DNA from: Levilactobacillus lanxiensis
GTDB lineage: Bacteria > Bacillota > Bacilli > Lactobacillales > Lactobacillaceae
Length of the DNA: 64,000 nucleotides
Assembly: GCF_016861655.1 (NCBI RefSeq)
Contig: NZ_BOLN01000011.1
Location: forward strand, 55,256-119,255
Direction: 5' to 3'
Notes under the pieces: model-generated
What the model was told of the DNA's origin: nothing
Databases searched by the model: none
What the model saw: only the letters and a program-made list of their open reading frames with translations
Shown here: positions 36,735-45,902 of the stretch, in pieces
How the letters are laid out: each line of letters begins with the position of its first letter
Position numbering within the stretch: the stretch's first letter is position 1
Translations under genes and position numbers: made by a program

Positions 36735-37520
36735 ATGCGCGGAAATTTTATTTATTTGAGTCTAGAACCCGTTACGAATATGATCTATTCGTTGGGCATT
36801 TCACCAGCTGATTTTTTGAATGGGGTGCCAGCCATCCCCAACCAACTGCTCTTGCTGAACGAAGAATCGGGTAACGATGTGGAAATTAATCCGCACACCC
36901 GGTTGCAGACTGTGACGGGGCAAGCGCAGATTCGGCGCTATCTGTTAGCCAAACACGAGCACGATGTGAAGTGGCTGGATTACGCGCACGGCGATGACTT
37001 GGACTTTCTATTGCCCAGTGAAATCGCTGAGCTCCTTTACCTAGCGCACATGGAAACGCACCTGCGAACCCCATTTTACGCCAAACTTCAAAATGAGTAT
37101 GCGTATCTGACGTTGCGAGACGGGTTTTACAAGACTTACTACCGGCACTTGTCAGACTTTGACCACGTGCTCGAGGTTAGCATCAAACGCCACTTGCGGT
37201 CGATGCACAATAACCGGTGGGTCTTTGCCCGGCCATTAGCCATCTCGGATGTGCCACACGAGATTTTACTGCAATTGATTCAGGGGTTGCTCGACGGCAT
37301 GATTGTGGCCTTTGATCAGTTGGTTGAGCGGCACCGCATCTATGTGATCCCGGTACGGGCCATTACCCATCCGGAACGACAAAATACCTGGTACTCACAA
37401 GAAGAGGTCTATGCGGACTCTCGTGAAGTGGCGAGTCTGCGGTACGATCTAGCCACGCGTGAATGGGCGTTAAGCATTCACGATAACCAAGTTTTTAGTG
37501 ACGTTGGCGATTTAATTTAA
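36735..37520 (+). CDS. Conserved hypothetical protein, no recognised domain
   Basis: The 261-aa protein appears soluble: no signal peptide and no TM helix. It is rich in His, Tyr, Leu and Arg, with alternating helical segments (for example EIAELLYLAHMETHLRTPFY and HEILLQLIQGLLDGMIVAFD). I cannot match it to a named family; I have the impression that similar proteins occur next to murF in other lactobacilli. It has its own ribosome site (GGGGAAAGAG before ATG 36735) and a terminator, so it is probably monocistronic. Confidence 0.75.
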   Translation: MRGNFIYLSLEPVTNMIYSLGISPADFLNGVPAIPNQLLLLNEESGNDVEINPHTRLQTVTGQAQIRRYLLAKHEHDVKWLDYAHGDDLDFLLPSEIAELLYLAHMETHLRTPFYAKLQNEYAYLTLRDGFYKTYYRHLSDFDHVLEVSIKRHLRSMHNNRWVFARPLAISDVPHEILLQLIQGLLDGMIVAFDQLVERHRIYVIPVRAITHPERQNTWYSQEEVYADSREVASLRYDLATREWALSIHDNQVFSDVGDLI

Positions 37521-37532
37521 GACGTGTCAAGG

Positions 37533-37562
37533 GGAGCTGGACTAGTGTCTGGCTCCTTTTTT
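37533..37562 (+). terminator. Terminator of the hypothetical gene
   Basis: GGAGC / GCTCC hairpin followed by six T. Confidence 0.8.
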
Positions 37563-37736
37563 GCGTCCACGACCGGGAATTATTTGCAGGACTTTTAAGT
37601 TAGCCGATGGCAATCCATGGTATAATGTGACTCAGAATCTAATGCGGAACAAACCGGACGGCCACGCTGCCGTCTGGCTAGTAATTTGAAACCGGGGCGG
37701 TCGAGGGGATCGTTTCGTTAATTAGGAGTAGAAAAC

Positions 37737-39122
37737 ATGAAGATGCAGCTTGCTGAAATTGCTCATGCGGTTGGAGCAATCAATGATTTCGAACAATGGC
37801 GTAGTGTTAGTGTAACGAGCGTGGCTTTTGATAGTCGTCACCTGCAACCGGGTGGCCTCTTTATTCCATTGACTGGTGAACAAGACGGTCATCAATTTAT
37901 TCAGTCGGCCATCGACCACGGTGCCGTGGCAACTCTCTGGGCCCGCGACCTCGCAACTGCGCCAGCCGATTTTCCAGTGATTCAAGTCGCTGATTCATTA
38001 AAGGCGCTGCAAGCGCTCGCGCAATATTACCTATCTAAAATTAATCCCCGGGTCGTTGCCATTACCGGGAGTAACGGGAAAACGACGACGAAGGATATGA
38101 TTGCCGCCGTCCTGAGCACGCAGTTCAACGTGACTAAGACCCACGCCAACTTCAACAACGAGATTGGGGTTCCCATGACTGTGCTCTCCATGGAGCCTAA
38201 TACGGAAATGTTAGTCGTTGAAATGGGGATGGACCGACCAGGCCAGCTCGATTTCTTGAGCAAACTGGTGTCACCTGATTTAGCAGTGATCACCATGATT
38301 GGTGAAGCCCACATCGAGTTCTTCGGGACCCGCGACAAGATTGCGGACGCCAAGCTGGAGATTACCCATGGTTTAAGTGATGACGGCATCTTCGTCTACA
38401 ATGGCGACGAACCCTTACTGCAGGAGCGGGCAGCCGAATTGACCCAGCGCCAATTTACCTTTGGTCAAACCGCGACGGACACCATCAACGCCACGAGTGT
38501 GGATGGGACGTCCACCGAGACCCAATTTACCACGAACCAATGGCCAGACCTGACGTTCACGATTCCCATGATTGGGACCTATAACGTCAACAACGCCTTG
38601 GCTGCGTTAACGGTGGGGAACGTTTACCGGATTCGGCCCGAGAACATGCAGCGGGCGTTGAAGACGGTCAGCCTGACCGAGAACCGGGCTGAGTGGGTGC
38701 AGAGTACCAGTGGCGCCGCTATCCTGAGTGACGTTTACAACTCAAATCCCACGGCCGTCAAGGAAGTCTTAGCAGCCTTCTCGAAGACCCCGGTCACGGG
38801 TAAGCGGTACGTGGTATTGGGTGACATGCTGGAACTGGGCGACCAGGCGGATGCCATGCATGCGGGTCTGGCCAGTGCCATTGATCCAGCGGCCATCAGT
38901 CACGTGTACCTGGTTGGCCCCCACATGGCCGCACTTCAAACTGCGCTCGCTAAACAGGCGCCAACATTGCCGGTGTCACATTACGAAAGTGCCGACCTGG
39001 CAACGCTTTCAGCCGATTTGCAGGCGCAATTAACTGCCGATGATCAGATTTTATTAAAGGGATCTCACGGCATTCATTTGGAGCAAGTGTTGGCGGCATT
39101 ACAGGATTCTACTGAAAATTAA
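37737..39122 (+). CDS. murF: UDP-MurNAc-tripeptide:D-Ala-D-Ala ligase
   Basis: The 461-aa Mur ligase adds D-Ala-D-Ala to the UDP-MurNAc tripeptide, the last cytosolic step of peptidoglycan precursor synthesis. Domains: N-terminal UDP-binding (SVAFDSRHLQPGGLFIPL), central ATPase with P-loop ITGSNGKTTTKDMI and ANFNNEIGVP, and C-terminal domain with LSDVYNSNPTA and VVLGDMLELG. ATG 37737 follows AGGAG. An extended -10 (TGGTATAAT near 37618) and a GGACGGC / GCCGTCT leader hairpin precede it. The alr product later in the window feeds the same pathway. Confidence 0.96.
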   Translation: MKMQLAEIAHAVGAINDFEQWRSVSVTSVAFDSRHLQPGGLFIPLTGEQDGHQFIQSAIDHGAVATLWARDLATAPADFPVIQVADSLKALQALAQYYLSKINPRVVAITGSNGKTTTKDMIAAVLSTQFNVTKTHANFNNEIGVPMTVLSMEPNTEMLVVEMGMDRPGQLDFLSKLVSPDLAVITMIGEAHIEFFGTRDKIADAKLEITHGLSDDGIFVYNGDEPLLQERAAELTQRQFTFGQTATDTINATSVDGTSTETQFTTNQWPDLTFTIPMIGTYNVNNALAALTVGNVYRIRPENMQRALKTVSLTENRAEWVQSTSGAAILSDVYNSNPTAVKEVLAAFSKTPVTGKRYVVLGDMLELGDQADAMHAGLASAIDPAAISHVYLVGPHMAALQTALAKQAPTLPVSHYESADLATLSADLQAQLTADDQILLKGSHGIHLEQVLAALQDSTEN

Positions 39123-39128
39123 ACTGAA

Positions 39129-39170
39129 AAATAAGCAACTTCCACAAGTCGTGGGAGTTGCTTATTTTGT
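39129..39170 (+). terminator. Terminator of murF
   Basis: AATAAGCAACT / AGTTGCTTATT hairpin followed by TTGTTT. Confidence 0.85.
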
Positions 39171-39218
39171 TTCAGCGTTGTATGATGGCTTAGTTGTATT
39201 TATGAAACGAACTTATCC

Positions 39219-39289
39219 CGCCATAGCCAATCACAGTCCGCACCACGGAAAACGGATTTTTTCCAAGAACCCTGAGGCACTATGGCGAC
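39219..39289 (+). promoter_or_regulatory. cshA leader with long-range stem
   Basis: CGCCATAG (about 39220) is complementary to CTATGGCG (about 39281), enclosing a short TCCG / CGGA hairpin that ends in six T. This could be a temperature- or helicase-responsive leader that exposes or hides the ribosome site at 39300. Inference only. Confidence 0.35.
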
Positions 39290-39314
39290 GTACCCATTTA
39301 GGAGGAAATTATTT

Positions 39315-40904
39315 TTGAAGTTTAAAGAACTGGGTCTTTCCGAAGACCTACTGAACGCAGTTACGACAGCAGGTTACGAGGAAGCGACCCCAATTCAAGC
39401 CGAGACAATCCCCATGGTTTTGGCTGGTCAAGATGTGATTGGACAAGCCCAAACCGGGACAGGGAAGACTGCGGCCTTCGCTTTACCAATCTTGGAAAAG
39501 ATCGATAAGAGCAACGAAAACGTTCAAGCGTTGGTTGTTTCTCCAACACGTGAACTTGCTATCCAAACCCAAGAAGAAATTTATAAATTAGGCCGTAACG
39601 AGCGGGCTAACGTCCAAGTCGTTTACGGTGGGGCTGACATTCGTCGCCAAATCAAATCCTTAAAGAACCACCCGCAAGTGGTTGTTGGGACCCCGGGTCG
39701 TTTATTAGACCACATTCGTCGTCATACGCTGAAGCTGGACCACGTGCAAATGCTGGTCTTGGATGAAGCCGATGAAATGTTAAACATGGGTTTCTTGGAT
39801 GACATTGAAGACATCATCAAGCAATTGCCAGAAAAGCGTCAAACGATGCTCTTCTCCGCAACTATGCCTCCCGAAATCAAACGGGTTGGTGTCCAATTCA
39901 TGCAAGACCCTAAGCACGTGAAGATTAAGGCTAAGGAATTAACGACCGACTTGATCGATCAATTCTACGTCCGTTCACGTGATTTCGAAAAGTTTGATGT
40001 GATGACACGGTTCTTCGACGTGCAATCACCAGACTTGACGATTGTCTTCACGCGGACTAAGCGCCGGGTTGATGAAATCTCAAGCGGTTTGCAAGCTCGT
40101 GGTTATAACGCTGCTGGGATTCATGGTGATTTGACGCAAAAGCGCCGGACCCAAATCATGAACGAATTCCGTCATGGTAAGTTAGATATCTTAGTGGCAA
40201 CCGATGTGGCTGCTCGTGGTATCGATATCAATGACGTGACCCACGTTTACAACTACGATATTCCACAAGATCCAGATAGTTACGTTCACCGTGTCGGCCG
40301 TACCGGTCGTGCCGGGAAGCATGGTGTTTCCATGACTTTCGTGACGCCTAACGAAATGGATTACTTGCGTGAAATCGAAAAGCTGACGAAGGTGCGTATG
40401 CTGCCTTTGAAGCCACCTTCGGATGAAGAAGCCCTGGTTAGCCAACTGGGCGCTGCTAAAGAAGAAGTTGACGCTTTAGTTAGCAAGACGGACACTGAAA
40501 AGTATGCTAAGACGGCTGAAAGCCTCTTAAGCCAATACGATGCTGAAGACTTGGTTGCAGCGCTCTTAAACGACTTAACCAAGGACAGCAGTCAGGTTCC
40601 TGTTAAGATCACGCCAGAACGTCCATTGCCTAAGCGCGGTGGCAAGGGTCATGGCGGTGGCGGTTACCATCATGGTGGTAATCATCGTCGTGGCGGTAAC
40701 GGCGGCGGTGGCTACCGTGGCCATCGGAACAATGATTCACGCGGCGGCAGTCGTGGCGGTTCACGCGGCCATGATTCTCGCAACCATGACTCCCATGATT
40801 CACGGAGCCATGGCGACAACCGGAGTCACCGTAGCAACGGTGGCAACAGTGGTCGGCGTAACGAAGGTGGAAGCCGCGGCTTCACCATTCGTAAGAAAGA
40901 CTAG
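39315..40904 (+). CDS. cshA: DEAD-box RNA helicase CshA
   Basis: The 529-aa protein has the full helicase core (residues 1-370): Q motif GYEEATPIQ, motif I AQTGTGKT, Ia PTRELAIQ, II DEAD, III SAT, and VI HRVGRTGRAG. The C-terminal tail from about 435 is low-complexity Gly/His/Arg/Asn/Ser (HDSHDSRSHG-like), an RNA-binding disordered region. CshA works with RNases in mRNA decay, ribosome assembly and cold adaptation. I chose TTG 39315 because AGGAGG (39300-39305) fits and homologues start MKFxELGLS. Confidence 0.95.
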   Translation: MKFKELGLSEDLLNAVTTAGYEEATPIQAETIPMVLAGQDVIGQAQTGTGKTAAFALPILEKIDKSNENVQALVVSPTRELAIQTQEEIYKLGRNERANVQVVYGGADIRRQIKSLKNHPQVVVGTPGRLLDHIRRHTLKLDHVQMLVLDEADEMLNMGFLDDIEDIIKQLPEKRQTMLFSATMPPEIKRVGVQFMQDPKHVKIKAKELTTDLIDQFYVRSRDFEKFDVMTRFFDVQSPDLTIVFTRTKRRVDEISSGLQARGYNAAGIHGDLTQKRRTQIMNEFRHGKLDILVATDVAARGIDINDVTHVYNYDIPQDPDSYVHRVGRTGRAGKHGVSMTFVTPNEMDYLREIEKLTKVRMLPLKPPSDEEALVSQLGAAKEEVDALVSKTDTEKYAKTAESLLSQYDAEDLVAALLNDLTKDSSQVPVKITPERPLPKRGGKGHGGGGYHHGGNHRRGGNGGGGYRGHRNNDSRGGSRGGSRGHDSRNHDSHDSRSHGDNRSHRSNGGNSGRRNEGGSRGFTIRKKD

Positions 40905-40928
40905 TTTCATTTAAATTGATTAGAGGGG

Positions 40929-40963
40929 TCCTCACCAGTCGCATACTGGTGGGGATTTTTTTG
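40929..40963 (+). terminator. Terminator of cshA
   Basis: TCCTCACCAGT / ACTGGTGGGGA hairpin followed by seven T. Confidence 0.92.
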
Positions 40964-40969
40964 TATAGA

Positions 40970-41112
40970 GAGCGTGGAGCAGGGCGGTTAACTGGCGAGC
41001 ATTAACGGCGAAAAGTGAAAGTCCCTGATCCTGGGACTTTTGCTTTTCGGTGTTAAGCGGAACCAGTTGCCCTGTGGAACGCGTTTCGGAAGCTGCCAGG
41101 ACTGGGATATAC
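40970..41112 (+). repeat. Dispersed structured element, copy 5 (complete)
   Basis: Outer stem: GCGT (40972-40975) with ACGC (41079-41082) and CAGGGC (40980-40985) with GCCCTG (41069-41074), around a GGAG/TGGA loop. Middle stem: AACTGG (40990-40995) with CCAGTT (41063-41068). Next: CATTAAC with GTTAAGC. Apical: CGAAAAGTGAAAGTCCC with GGGACTTTTGCTTTTCG. The tail GTTTCGGAAGCTGCCAGGAC follows. Compared with copy 4, nearly all paired bases differ yet still pair. Confidence 0.82.
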
Positions 41113-41376
41113 AATTAGAAGAAAATCTAATGACCTGAGATAGACTGGTAAGTGAAAACGAATTGACTGAACCATCACCTGGAGAATCGACAATAAGAAA
41201 GTTCGTGCACCAATCTGCTGAATTCCACGATTTTAACCAGATAATCTCTAAAAAAATACTTAAATCGGACTAAATCTGAAAAATTTTTCAAAAAAATTCA
41301 CCCAAAACAAAAGCCGGTAAATCAACGTTCATGCAATAAATTCACACTATAAATGTATTTTAATCAAAAACATTAG

Positions 41377-41405
41377 TTGCAATTTAAAATCGAACATGAT
41401 ATAGT
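41377..41405 (+). promoter_or_regulatory. Promoter of the baeRF-like gene
   Basis: TTGCAA (41377-41382), a 17-base spacer ending TGA, and TATAGT (41400-41405): an extended -10 promoter. The rest of the gap from 41113 is strongly AT-rich and shows no gene. Confidence 0.75.
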
Positions 41406-41461
41406 TTCCTTATCGAATTGATACGACAAAACTTATGACAATAACCACGGAGGTTAATTAC

Positions 41462-42604
41462 ATGGCAAATCACTTTGACTTACACGCTGCACTGACGCTC
41501 GCCACTCAGCCCGGGCCATTCGTTACCATGACTCTACCGGTTACCGGGGTTCCGGCCACTGACCGCACCCAATTCAAGAGTTTGCTTAAACAGGGGAAGG
41601 AACGGTTGCTCGCCGTTGTACCTGACAGAACGTGGTCGGCTTACGCGGATGCGTTTGAACCCTTTGACCACGGTCCGTTGACTAACGGGAGTGCGAGTGG
41701 CCTGCTGATCATGGCGGGAGCCACGGATAGTTATCATTATTGGCTCCACTCACCGGTGTCGGCGACGGTCACGGTGACTTACCAGCCGAACGTCCTACCG
41801 ATTTTACAGGCACGTGACAAGACCAGTGACTACGACCTGCTCCTCTTGGGACAGAAGTCCTTTGAACTGGCACAGGTACGGAGTGGGCGACCGGAATTGG
41901 TCAATCTTCCCGTTGATGCACCAGCGACCATGGACCACGCCTTAGGGACTGAACAACGTGGGCGGGGTCGTTGGCAACGGTCCGCAGGTGAGCACACCCA
42001 TTACAGTGGGACGGGCTCCCTCGATACGGCCAAGGCCGCGGACCAACGGAATTACTATATGATGGTTGACAGCTACGTGAGCCAACATTATTCCAATCTG
42101 GATCAGGTGCCGTTGATCTTAGTGGCGAGTGCCAGTGATCAGGGGAACTTCCGGAAAATTTCGCAAAATGCTTATCTGGATCCCGCGGTCCGGTTGGTGC
42201 AAAATCCCAATTTAGCGGCGGCGAACCAGACCTTAGCGGCATTGACCCTCGGCGTGACTGAGCAACGGCACGTACAGGCCACCCAGATTCGCCACGATGC
42301 TTACCAACAAGCACGGCAAGGCGAACAGGTCGTGCAAGACTTGGGGGCCCTCGCGACCGCCACGGTTCAGGGGCAAGTGCTCCGGCTATGGTTACGCGAA
42401 GATGCCAGTCAACCTGGGCACCTGACGGAAAAGGGTGAGGTCTTAACCACGACCGCCCTGAGCCGGCAGAATAACCTGTACAACGATTTAGCCCTCTTGG
42501 TTAGCCGTTTAGGCGGCAAAGTAGAGGTCCTCCCGGCAGATGCCATGCCGACCCTGAGCCCCGTAGCTGCGCAACTGCGGTTACGTGCGGCGGTGTTACA
42601 CTAA
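41462..42604 (+). CDS. baeRF-like protein (bacterial release-factor-fold family)
   Basis: The 380-aa soluble protein resembles the bacterial archaeo-eukaryotic release factor (baeRF) families: an N-terminal domain (VTMTLPVTG), a middle segment with YDLLLLGQKSFELAQV and a VNLPVDAPATMDHALG linker, and a C-terminal part with MMVDSYVSQH then VPLILVASASDQGNFRKIS. These families are proposed to act at the ribosome in stress or hibernation; biochemical roles are unproven. I chose ATG 41462 after GGAGG (41449-41453). Monocistronic with a strong promoter. An uncharacterised protein of another fold is the alternative. Confidence 0.55.
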   Translation: MANHFDLHAALTLATQPGPFVTMTLPVTGVPATDRTQFKSLLKQGKERLLAVVPDRTWSAYADAFEPFDHGPLTNGSASGLLIMAGATDSYHYWLHSPVSATVTVTYQPNVLPILQARDKTSDYDLLLLGQKSFELAQVRSGRPELVNLPVDAPATMDHALGTEQRGRGRWQRSAGEHTHYSGTGSLDTAKAADQRNYYMMVDSYVSQHYSNLDQVPLILVASASDQGNFRKISQNAYLDPAVRLVQNPNLAAANQTLAALTLGVTEQRHVQATQIRHDAYQQARQGEQVVQDLGALATATVQGQVLRLWLREDASQPGHLTEKGEVLTTTALSRQNNLYNDLALLVSRLGGKVEVLPADAMPTLSPVAAQLRLRAAVLH

Positions 42605-42629
42605 AAGACGACATAACATAGTTCCATCA

Positions 42630-42662
42630 GGGAGAGCGGACAGAGAGACGCTTTCCTTTTTT
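42630..42662 (+). terminator. Terminator of the baeRF-like gene
   Basis: GGAGAGCG / CGCTTTCC hairpin (one G-U) followed by six T. Confidence 0.8.
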
Positions 42663-42787
42663 ACATAGTTAGGGGCGAAATGTTTCTGCAATTAAGTTAA
42701 GATTCGGCTTAACCGGTTAAGTTGTGGGGGTCAATGAGGGGGTGCTGTGCTAAAATATAACGTAGACATTATAGGAGAGGTGACGCC

Positions 42788-43147
42788 ATGATTTACGGAA
42801 CCGGCATTGATATTACGGACTTAGCCCGGGTCAAAGACGTGGTCGCGCGACAGCCGTTATTTTTGAACAAGGTCTTAACGGCTGGCGAGTTACAAGCGTA
42901 TCAACGGTTGAGTGGTCAACGAGCGGTAGAATACATTGCCGGTCGGTGGTCAGCTAAGGAGTCTTACAGTAAGGCCATGGGGACCGGAATCGGGGCTGCT
43001 GTGGGGTTCCAAGACGTTGAAATCCTGGACAACGCTGCTGGGCAACCAATCGTGGTCCGTCACCCATTCGGGGGAGTCGCTCACGTGTCCATTTCACATA
43101 CGGCCACGCTAGTGATGACTCAGGTCATCTTAGAAAGAGGGAACTAG
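42788..43147 (+). CDS. acpS: Holo-[acyl-carrier-protein] synthase
   Basis: The 119-aa enzyme transfers the 4'-phosphopantetheine group of CoA to acyl carrier protein. The N-terminal [12 protein letters not shown] holds the metal-binding Asp and [14 protein letters not shown] the catalytic Glu/Lys; VSISHT is also typical. The gene lies two bases from alr, the classical acpS-alr pairing of Firmicutes, and is probably co-transcribed with the antitoxin and mazF. TGCTAAAAT upstream (near 42752) is a possible extended -10. Confidence 0.96.
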   Translation: MIYGTGIDITDLARVKDVVARQPLFLNKVLTAGELQAYQRLSGQRAVEYIAGRWSAKESYSKAMGTGIGAAVGFQDVEILDNAAGQPIVVRHPFGGVAHVSISHTATLVMTQVILERGN

Positions 43148-43149
43148 TC

Positions 43150-44271
43150 ATGGTAGTTGGGGTTCATCGGCCGACGCAGTTAGTGATTGATCGGCAGGCT
43201 TTAAGAGAAAATATTCACGCAGCGGTTTCACGGTTAGCGGATGGTTGTGCCTTGTTCATGGTCGTTAAGGCCAATGGCTACGGTCACGGGGCAGTTCAAG
43301 TGGCGCAAGCGGCTAAGGATGCGGGAGCCACGGGCTTTTGTGTGGCCATTTTAGATGAAGCGTTAGAGCTACGGGCTGCTGGGTTCAACGAGCCAATTCT
43401 GGTGTTAGGGGTCAGTGATCCCGCTGATGCGCCATTGATGGCGACGCAACGAATCTCGGCGACCGTCGCCGCTCAAGATTGGCTGGTTGAAGCCAACGAA
43501 TACCTGACGTTGGCCCACGCGGCCCAACCATTACGGGTCCACTTAGGCTTGGATACCGGGATGGGACGGATTGGGTTCAAGACCCCAGCCGCCTTACAAT
43601 CAGCGGTAGCTTATCTAAATGACAACGATACCCTTGATTTTGAAGGAATATTCACGCATTTCTCGACGGCCGATAGTGCAGATGACCGCTACTTTAAGCA
43701 ACAAGTCACAACCTGGAAAACACTGACGGGGGCCTTGGACCAATTGCCCCGCTACGTGCACGTATCAAACTCGGCAACGAGCCTGTGGCATGCGGAATGC
43801 AATGCCAACATGGTTCGGTTTGGGGTGGCTGGCTACGGTTTGAATCCTTCAGGAACCGCTGTTAAACTGCCATATACCTTACACCCAGCGATGAGTTTAA
43901 CCAGTGAACTGGTCCACGTAAAAAAGGTTGCGGCGGGTGAGTCTGTGGGCTACGGTGCGACCTACACGGCCAGCCAAGCCGAATGGGTCGGTACCGTACC
44001 GATTGGGTATGCCGATGGCTACGAACGCCGGTTACAAGGCTTTCATGTCTTAGTTGATGGTCAACCTTGTGAAATTATTGGCCGGGTCTGCATGGACCAA
44101 CTAATGGTGCGCTTACCCGCAGAATATCAACGCGGAACCCAAGTCACACTGGTCGGTCGTGATGGTGACGAGACCATTAGTCTCCAAGACGTGGCGGACT
44201 ATTGTGGGACGATTCATTACGAAATTGCTTGTGGTTTCACGAGCCGGTTGCCGCGGTGTTACCGTCATTAA
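43150..44271 (+). CDS. alr: Alanine racemase
   Basis: The 373-aa PLP enzyme converts L-Ala to D-Ala for wall precursors. PLP lysine in VVKANGYGHG (about residue 40), the second catalytic Tyr in VGYGATY (about 270), and RVCMDQLMV in the C-terminal domain are all present. Starts immediately after acpS. It supplies the D-Ala that MurF, encoded in the same window, adds as dipeptide. Confidence 0.97.
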   Translation: MVVGVHRPTQLVIDRQALRENIHAAVSRLADGCALFMVVKANGYGHGAVQVAQAAKDAGATGFCVAILDEALELRAAGFNEPILVLGVSDPADAPLMATQRISATVAAQDWLVEANEYLTLAHAAQPLRVHLGLDTGMGRIGFKTPAALQSAVAYLNDNDTLDFEGIFTHFSTADSADDRYFKQQVTTWKTLTGALDQLPRYVHVSNSATSLWHAECNANMVRFGVAGYGLNPSGTAVKLPYTLHPAMSLTSELVHVKKVAAGESVGYGATYTASQAEWVGTVPIGYADGYERRLQGFHVLVDGQPCEIIGRVCMDQLMVRLPAEYQRGTQVTLVGRDGDETISLQDVADYCGTIHYEIACGFTSRLPRCYRH

Positions 44272-44353
44272 TTTACGGTGTTATTGTGTCCTGAATTGCC
44301 GATTCGTGGTAAACTAGATGAGACGAAGTGATTAACTTGAGGAGGGGCAATTC

Positions 44354-44587
44354 ATGGCTCAGTCACAACAATTAAATCAACCACAGTTACGGCTCCACAT
44401 TACCCGCAATGCGCGGCATGAAGCATTGATTCCACTGCATTCGGCGGCTGCACGCAAGTTAGCTTTGATTGTTGGATACCAAGCGATGGCTCTGATCAAC
44501 CGGGATTTAGCCCGGGCCTTCACACCCTGTGAAGAGGAAGCCGAACGGCGGTTAACCCAGTTTCGTAGAACCGAGATCAAGAATTAA
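44354..44587 (+). CDS. Putative antitoxin of the adjacent MazF
   Basis: The 77-aa basic protein lies where B. subtilis has ndoAI (EndoAI) between alr and the MazF gene, 35 bases before mazF. Unlike EndoAI I see no ribbon-helix-helix signature; residues 8-35 (QPQLRLHITRNARHEALIPL) could form a strand and helix, and the C-terminal half is an amphipathic helix (EEEAERRLTQFRRTE). The antitoxin role is inferred from position only. AGGAGGGG precedes ATG 44354. Confidence 0.6.
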   Translation: MAQSQQLNQPQLRLHITRNARHEALIPLHSAAARKLALIVGYQAMALINRDLARAFTPCEEEAERRLTQFRRTEIKN

Positions 44588-44622
44588 GAACTAAAATCTA
44601 ATCAGATAGGGGATGGCGGCCC

Positions 44623-45015
44623 ATGGCCCGTGTTGAAGTCAAACGCGGTGACGTTTTCTTCGCCGACCTATCACCAGTCGTTGGTTCGGAGCAAGGTGGC
44701 ATGCGCCCCGTGTTAATCATCCAAAACAACGTGGGGAACCACTATAGTCCGACCGTAATCGTGGCGGCAATCACCGCTCGGATCGAGAAACCAAAGATGC
44801 CAACACACGTGGGCATCTCGGCTGAACGAACCGGAATTGAGCGGGATTCCGTCATTTTGCTTGAGCAAATTCGGACAATTGATAAACAACGGTTGAAAGA
44901 CCAGGTGACCCATTTGGATGTCAAGACCATGGCAGCGGTAGATGCTGCCCTTGCAACGAGTATCGGCTTGGTGGACAAGGCGCGTAAGAAAAAGCGAAGT
45001 AGATTTAGTACATAG
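44623..45015 (+). CDS. mazF: MazF/NdoA-type endoribonuclease toxin
   Basis: The 130-aa PemK/MazF toxin starts [20 protein letters not shown], with [11 protein letters not shown], then [11 protein letters not shown] and the conserved [16 protein letters not shown]. The catalytic Arg (in GGMRP) and Thr (in AAIT) positions are kept. MazF cleaves mRNA at short motifs and is blocked by its antitoxin. A basic tail ([10 protein letters not shown]) extends beyond the B. subtilis form. Downstream of alr, as in B. subtilis. Confidence 0.93.
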   Translation: MARVEVKRGDVFFADLSPVVGSEQGGMRPVLIIQNNVGNHYSPTVIVAAITARIEKPKMPTHVGISAERTGIERDSVILLEQIRTIDKQRLKDQVTHLDVKTMAAVDAALATSIGLVDKARKKKRSRFST

Positions 45016-45030
45016 CAGTCATGCACGTCA

Positions 45031-45072
45031 AAAAACGGTCACGCACAGTTGGTTTGTGGGTGACCGTTTTTT
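45031..45072 (+). terminator. Terminator of the acpS-alr-mazF operon
   Basis: ACGGTCAC / GTGACCGT hairpin followed by six T. Confidence 0.9.
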
Positions 45073-45078
45073 AGTGTG

Positions 45079-45114
45079 AAAAAAATAGACCCACCGGCAA
45101 ATGCTGGGGGTCTA
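45079..45114 (-). terminator. Terminator of the CBS-ACT gene
   Basis: TAGACCC / GGGTCTA hairpin. On the minus strand it is followed by seven T. Confidence 0.85.
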
Positions 45115-45125
45115 AAAGGTTACGG

Positions 45126-45767
45126 TTAGTTTTCGTGACGCAGATCTTCAATTTCAGGAACGTGGAATTCTTTGCGTTCCAGTGCCTTGACGATCCGATC
45201 AAGCTTTTCTTCGTCAACTTCTGCGGGGAGGGTGAACATGGTCCGGTGAACCAGTTCGCCTTCCTGGGCATCCAGACTGATGACACTGGCAATCGACGTG
45301 TACTTGGTGATGATTTTGGCCATCCCAGCCAGGTCACCACGTTCACCGGCTGAAACGACGGTGATCACGTAACTTCCAATGTTCACGTTCCAGGATTGTG
45401 ACAGCATGTCCATCAACCGGGTATGCGTCAAGATACCATAGAAGGCATTCTTGTCGTCTAACACGGCGATGTAAGGCAAGTCCTTGATGGAGAAGAACAC
45501 GTTGAAGAAGGCCGCGTTAACGGAAATAAACTTCGTGGCATTTTTCAGCAGTGATGTCACTGGGAGCTGCATGTCGCCGCCGCGAGACTTGTGGCGATAG
45601 ATATGCATTTTGTAGATGTTCCCCCGGAAAATTTGCCCCGTTTCATCTAGAATCGGCACACATCGATAGCCCGAGTCTTCCAAGACCTTTAAGGCTTGTT
45701 CCAAGGTGACGTCCTCGCGAACCGTAACTAAGCGTTCCTTCGGTTTCACTAGGGATTTAAGCAGCAT
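45126..45767 (-). CDS. cbpA: CBS-ACT protein, probable c-di-AMP-binding CbpA
   Basis: The 213-aa protein has a CBS pair (about residues 1-130: LEQALKVLEDSGYRCVPILD and DLPYIAVLDDKNAFYGILTH) followed by an ACT-like domain (about 140-205: GSYVITVVSAGERGDLAGMA). This layout matches Listeria CbpA, a c-di-AMP-binding protein, rather than the CBS-only CbpB/DarB. Ligand binding is inferred. Such proteins link c-di-AMP to (p)ppGpp or carbon metabolism. Single gene between two terminators. Confidence 0.75.
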   Translation of the reverse strand: MLLKSLVKPKERLVTVREDVTLEQALKVLEDSGYRCVPILDETGQIFRGNIYKMHIYRHKSRGGDMQLPVTSLLKNATKFISVNAAFFNVFFSIKDLPYIAVLDDKNAFYGILTHTRLMDMLSQSWNVNIGSYVITVVSAGERGDLAGMAKIITKYTSIASVISLDAQEGELVHRTMFTLPAEVDEEKLDRIVKALERKEFHVPEIEDLRHEN

Positions 45768-45902
45768 AGCAGATGACCTCCTAAAATTAGAAACTTCTAA
45801 TAATCTCTTCTAATAATACCATATTTCACCCGCCAACGGGTAGCAATTTTCGGGGAATTTCGTGGTAAAATAAAAGAAAGCGTGGTTAAGGAGGGTGGAC
45901 TC

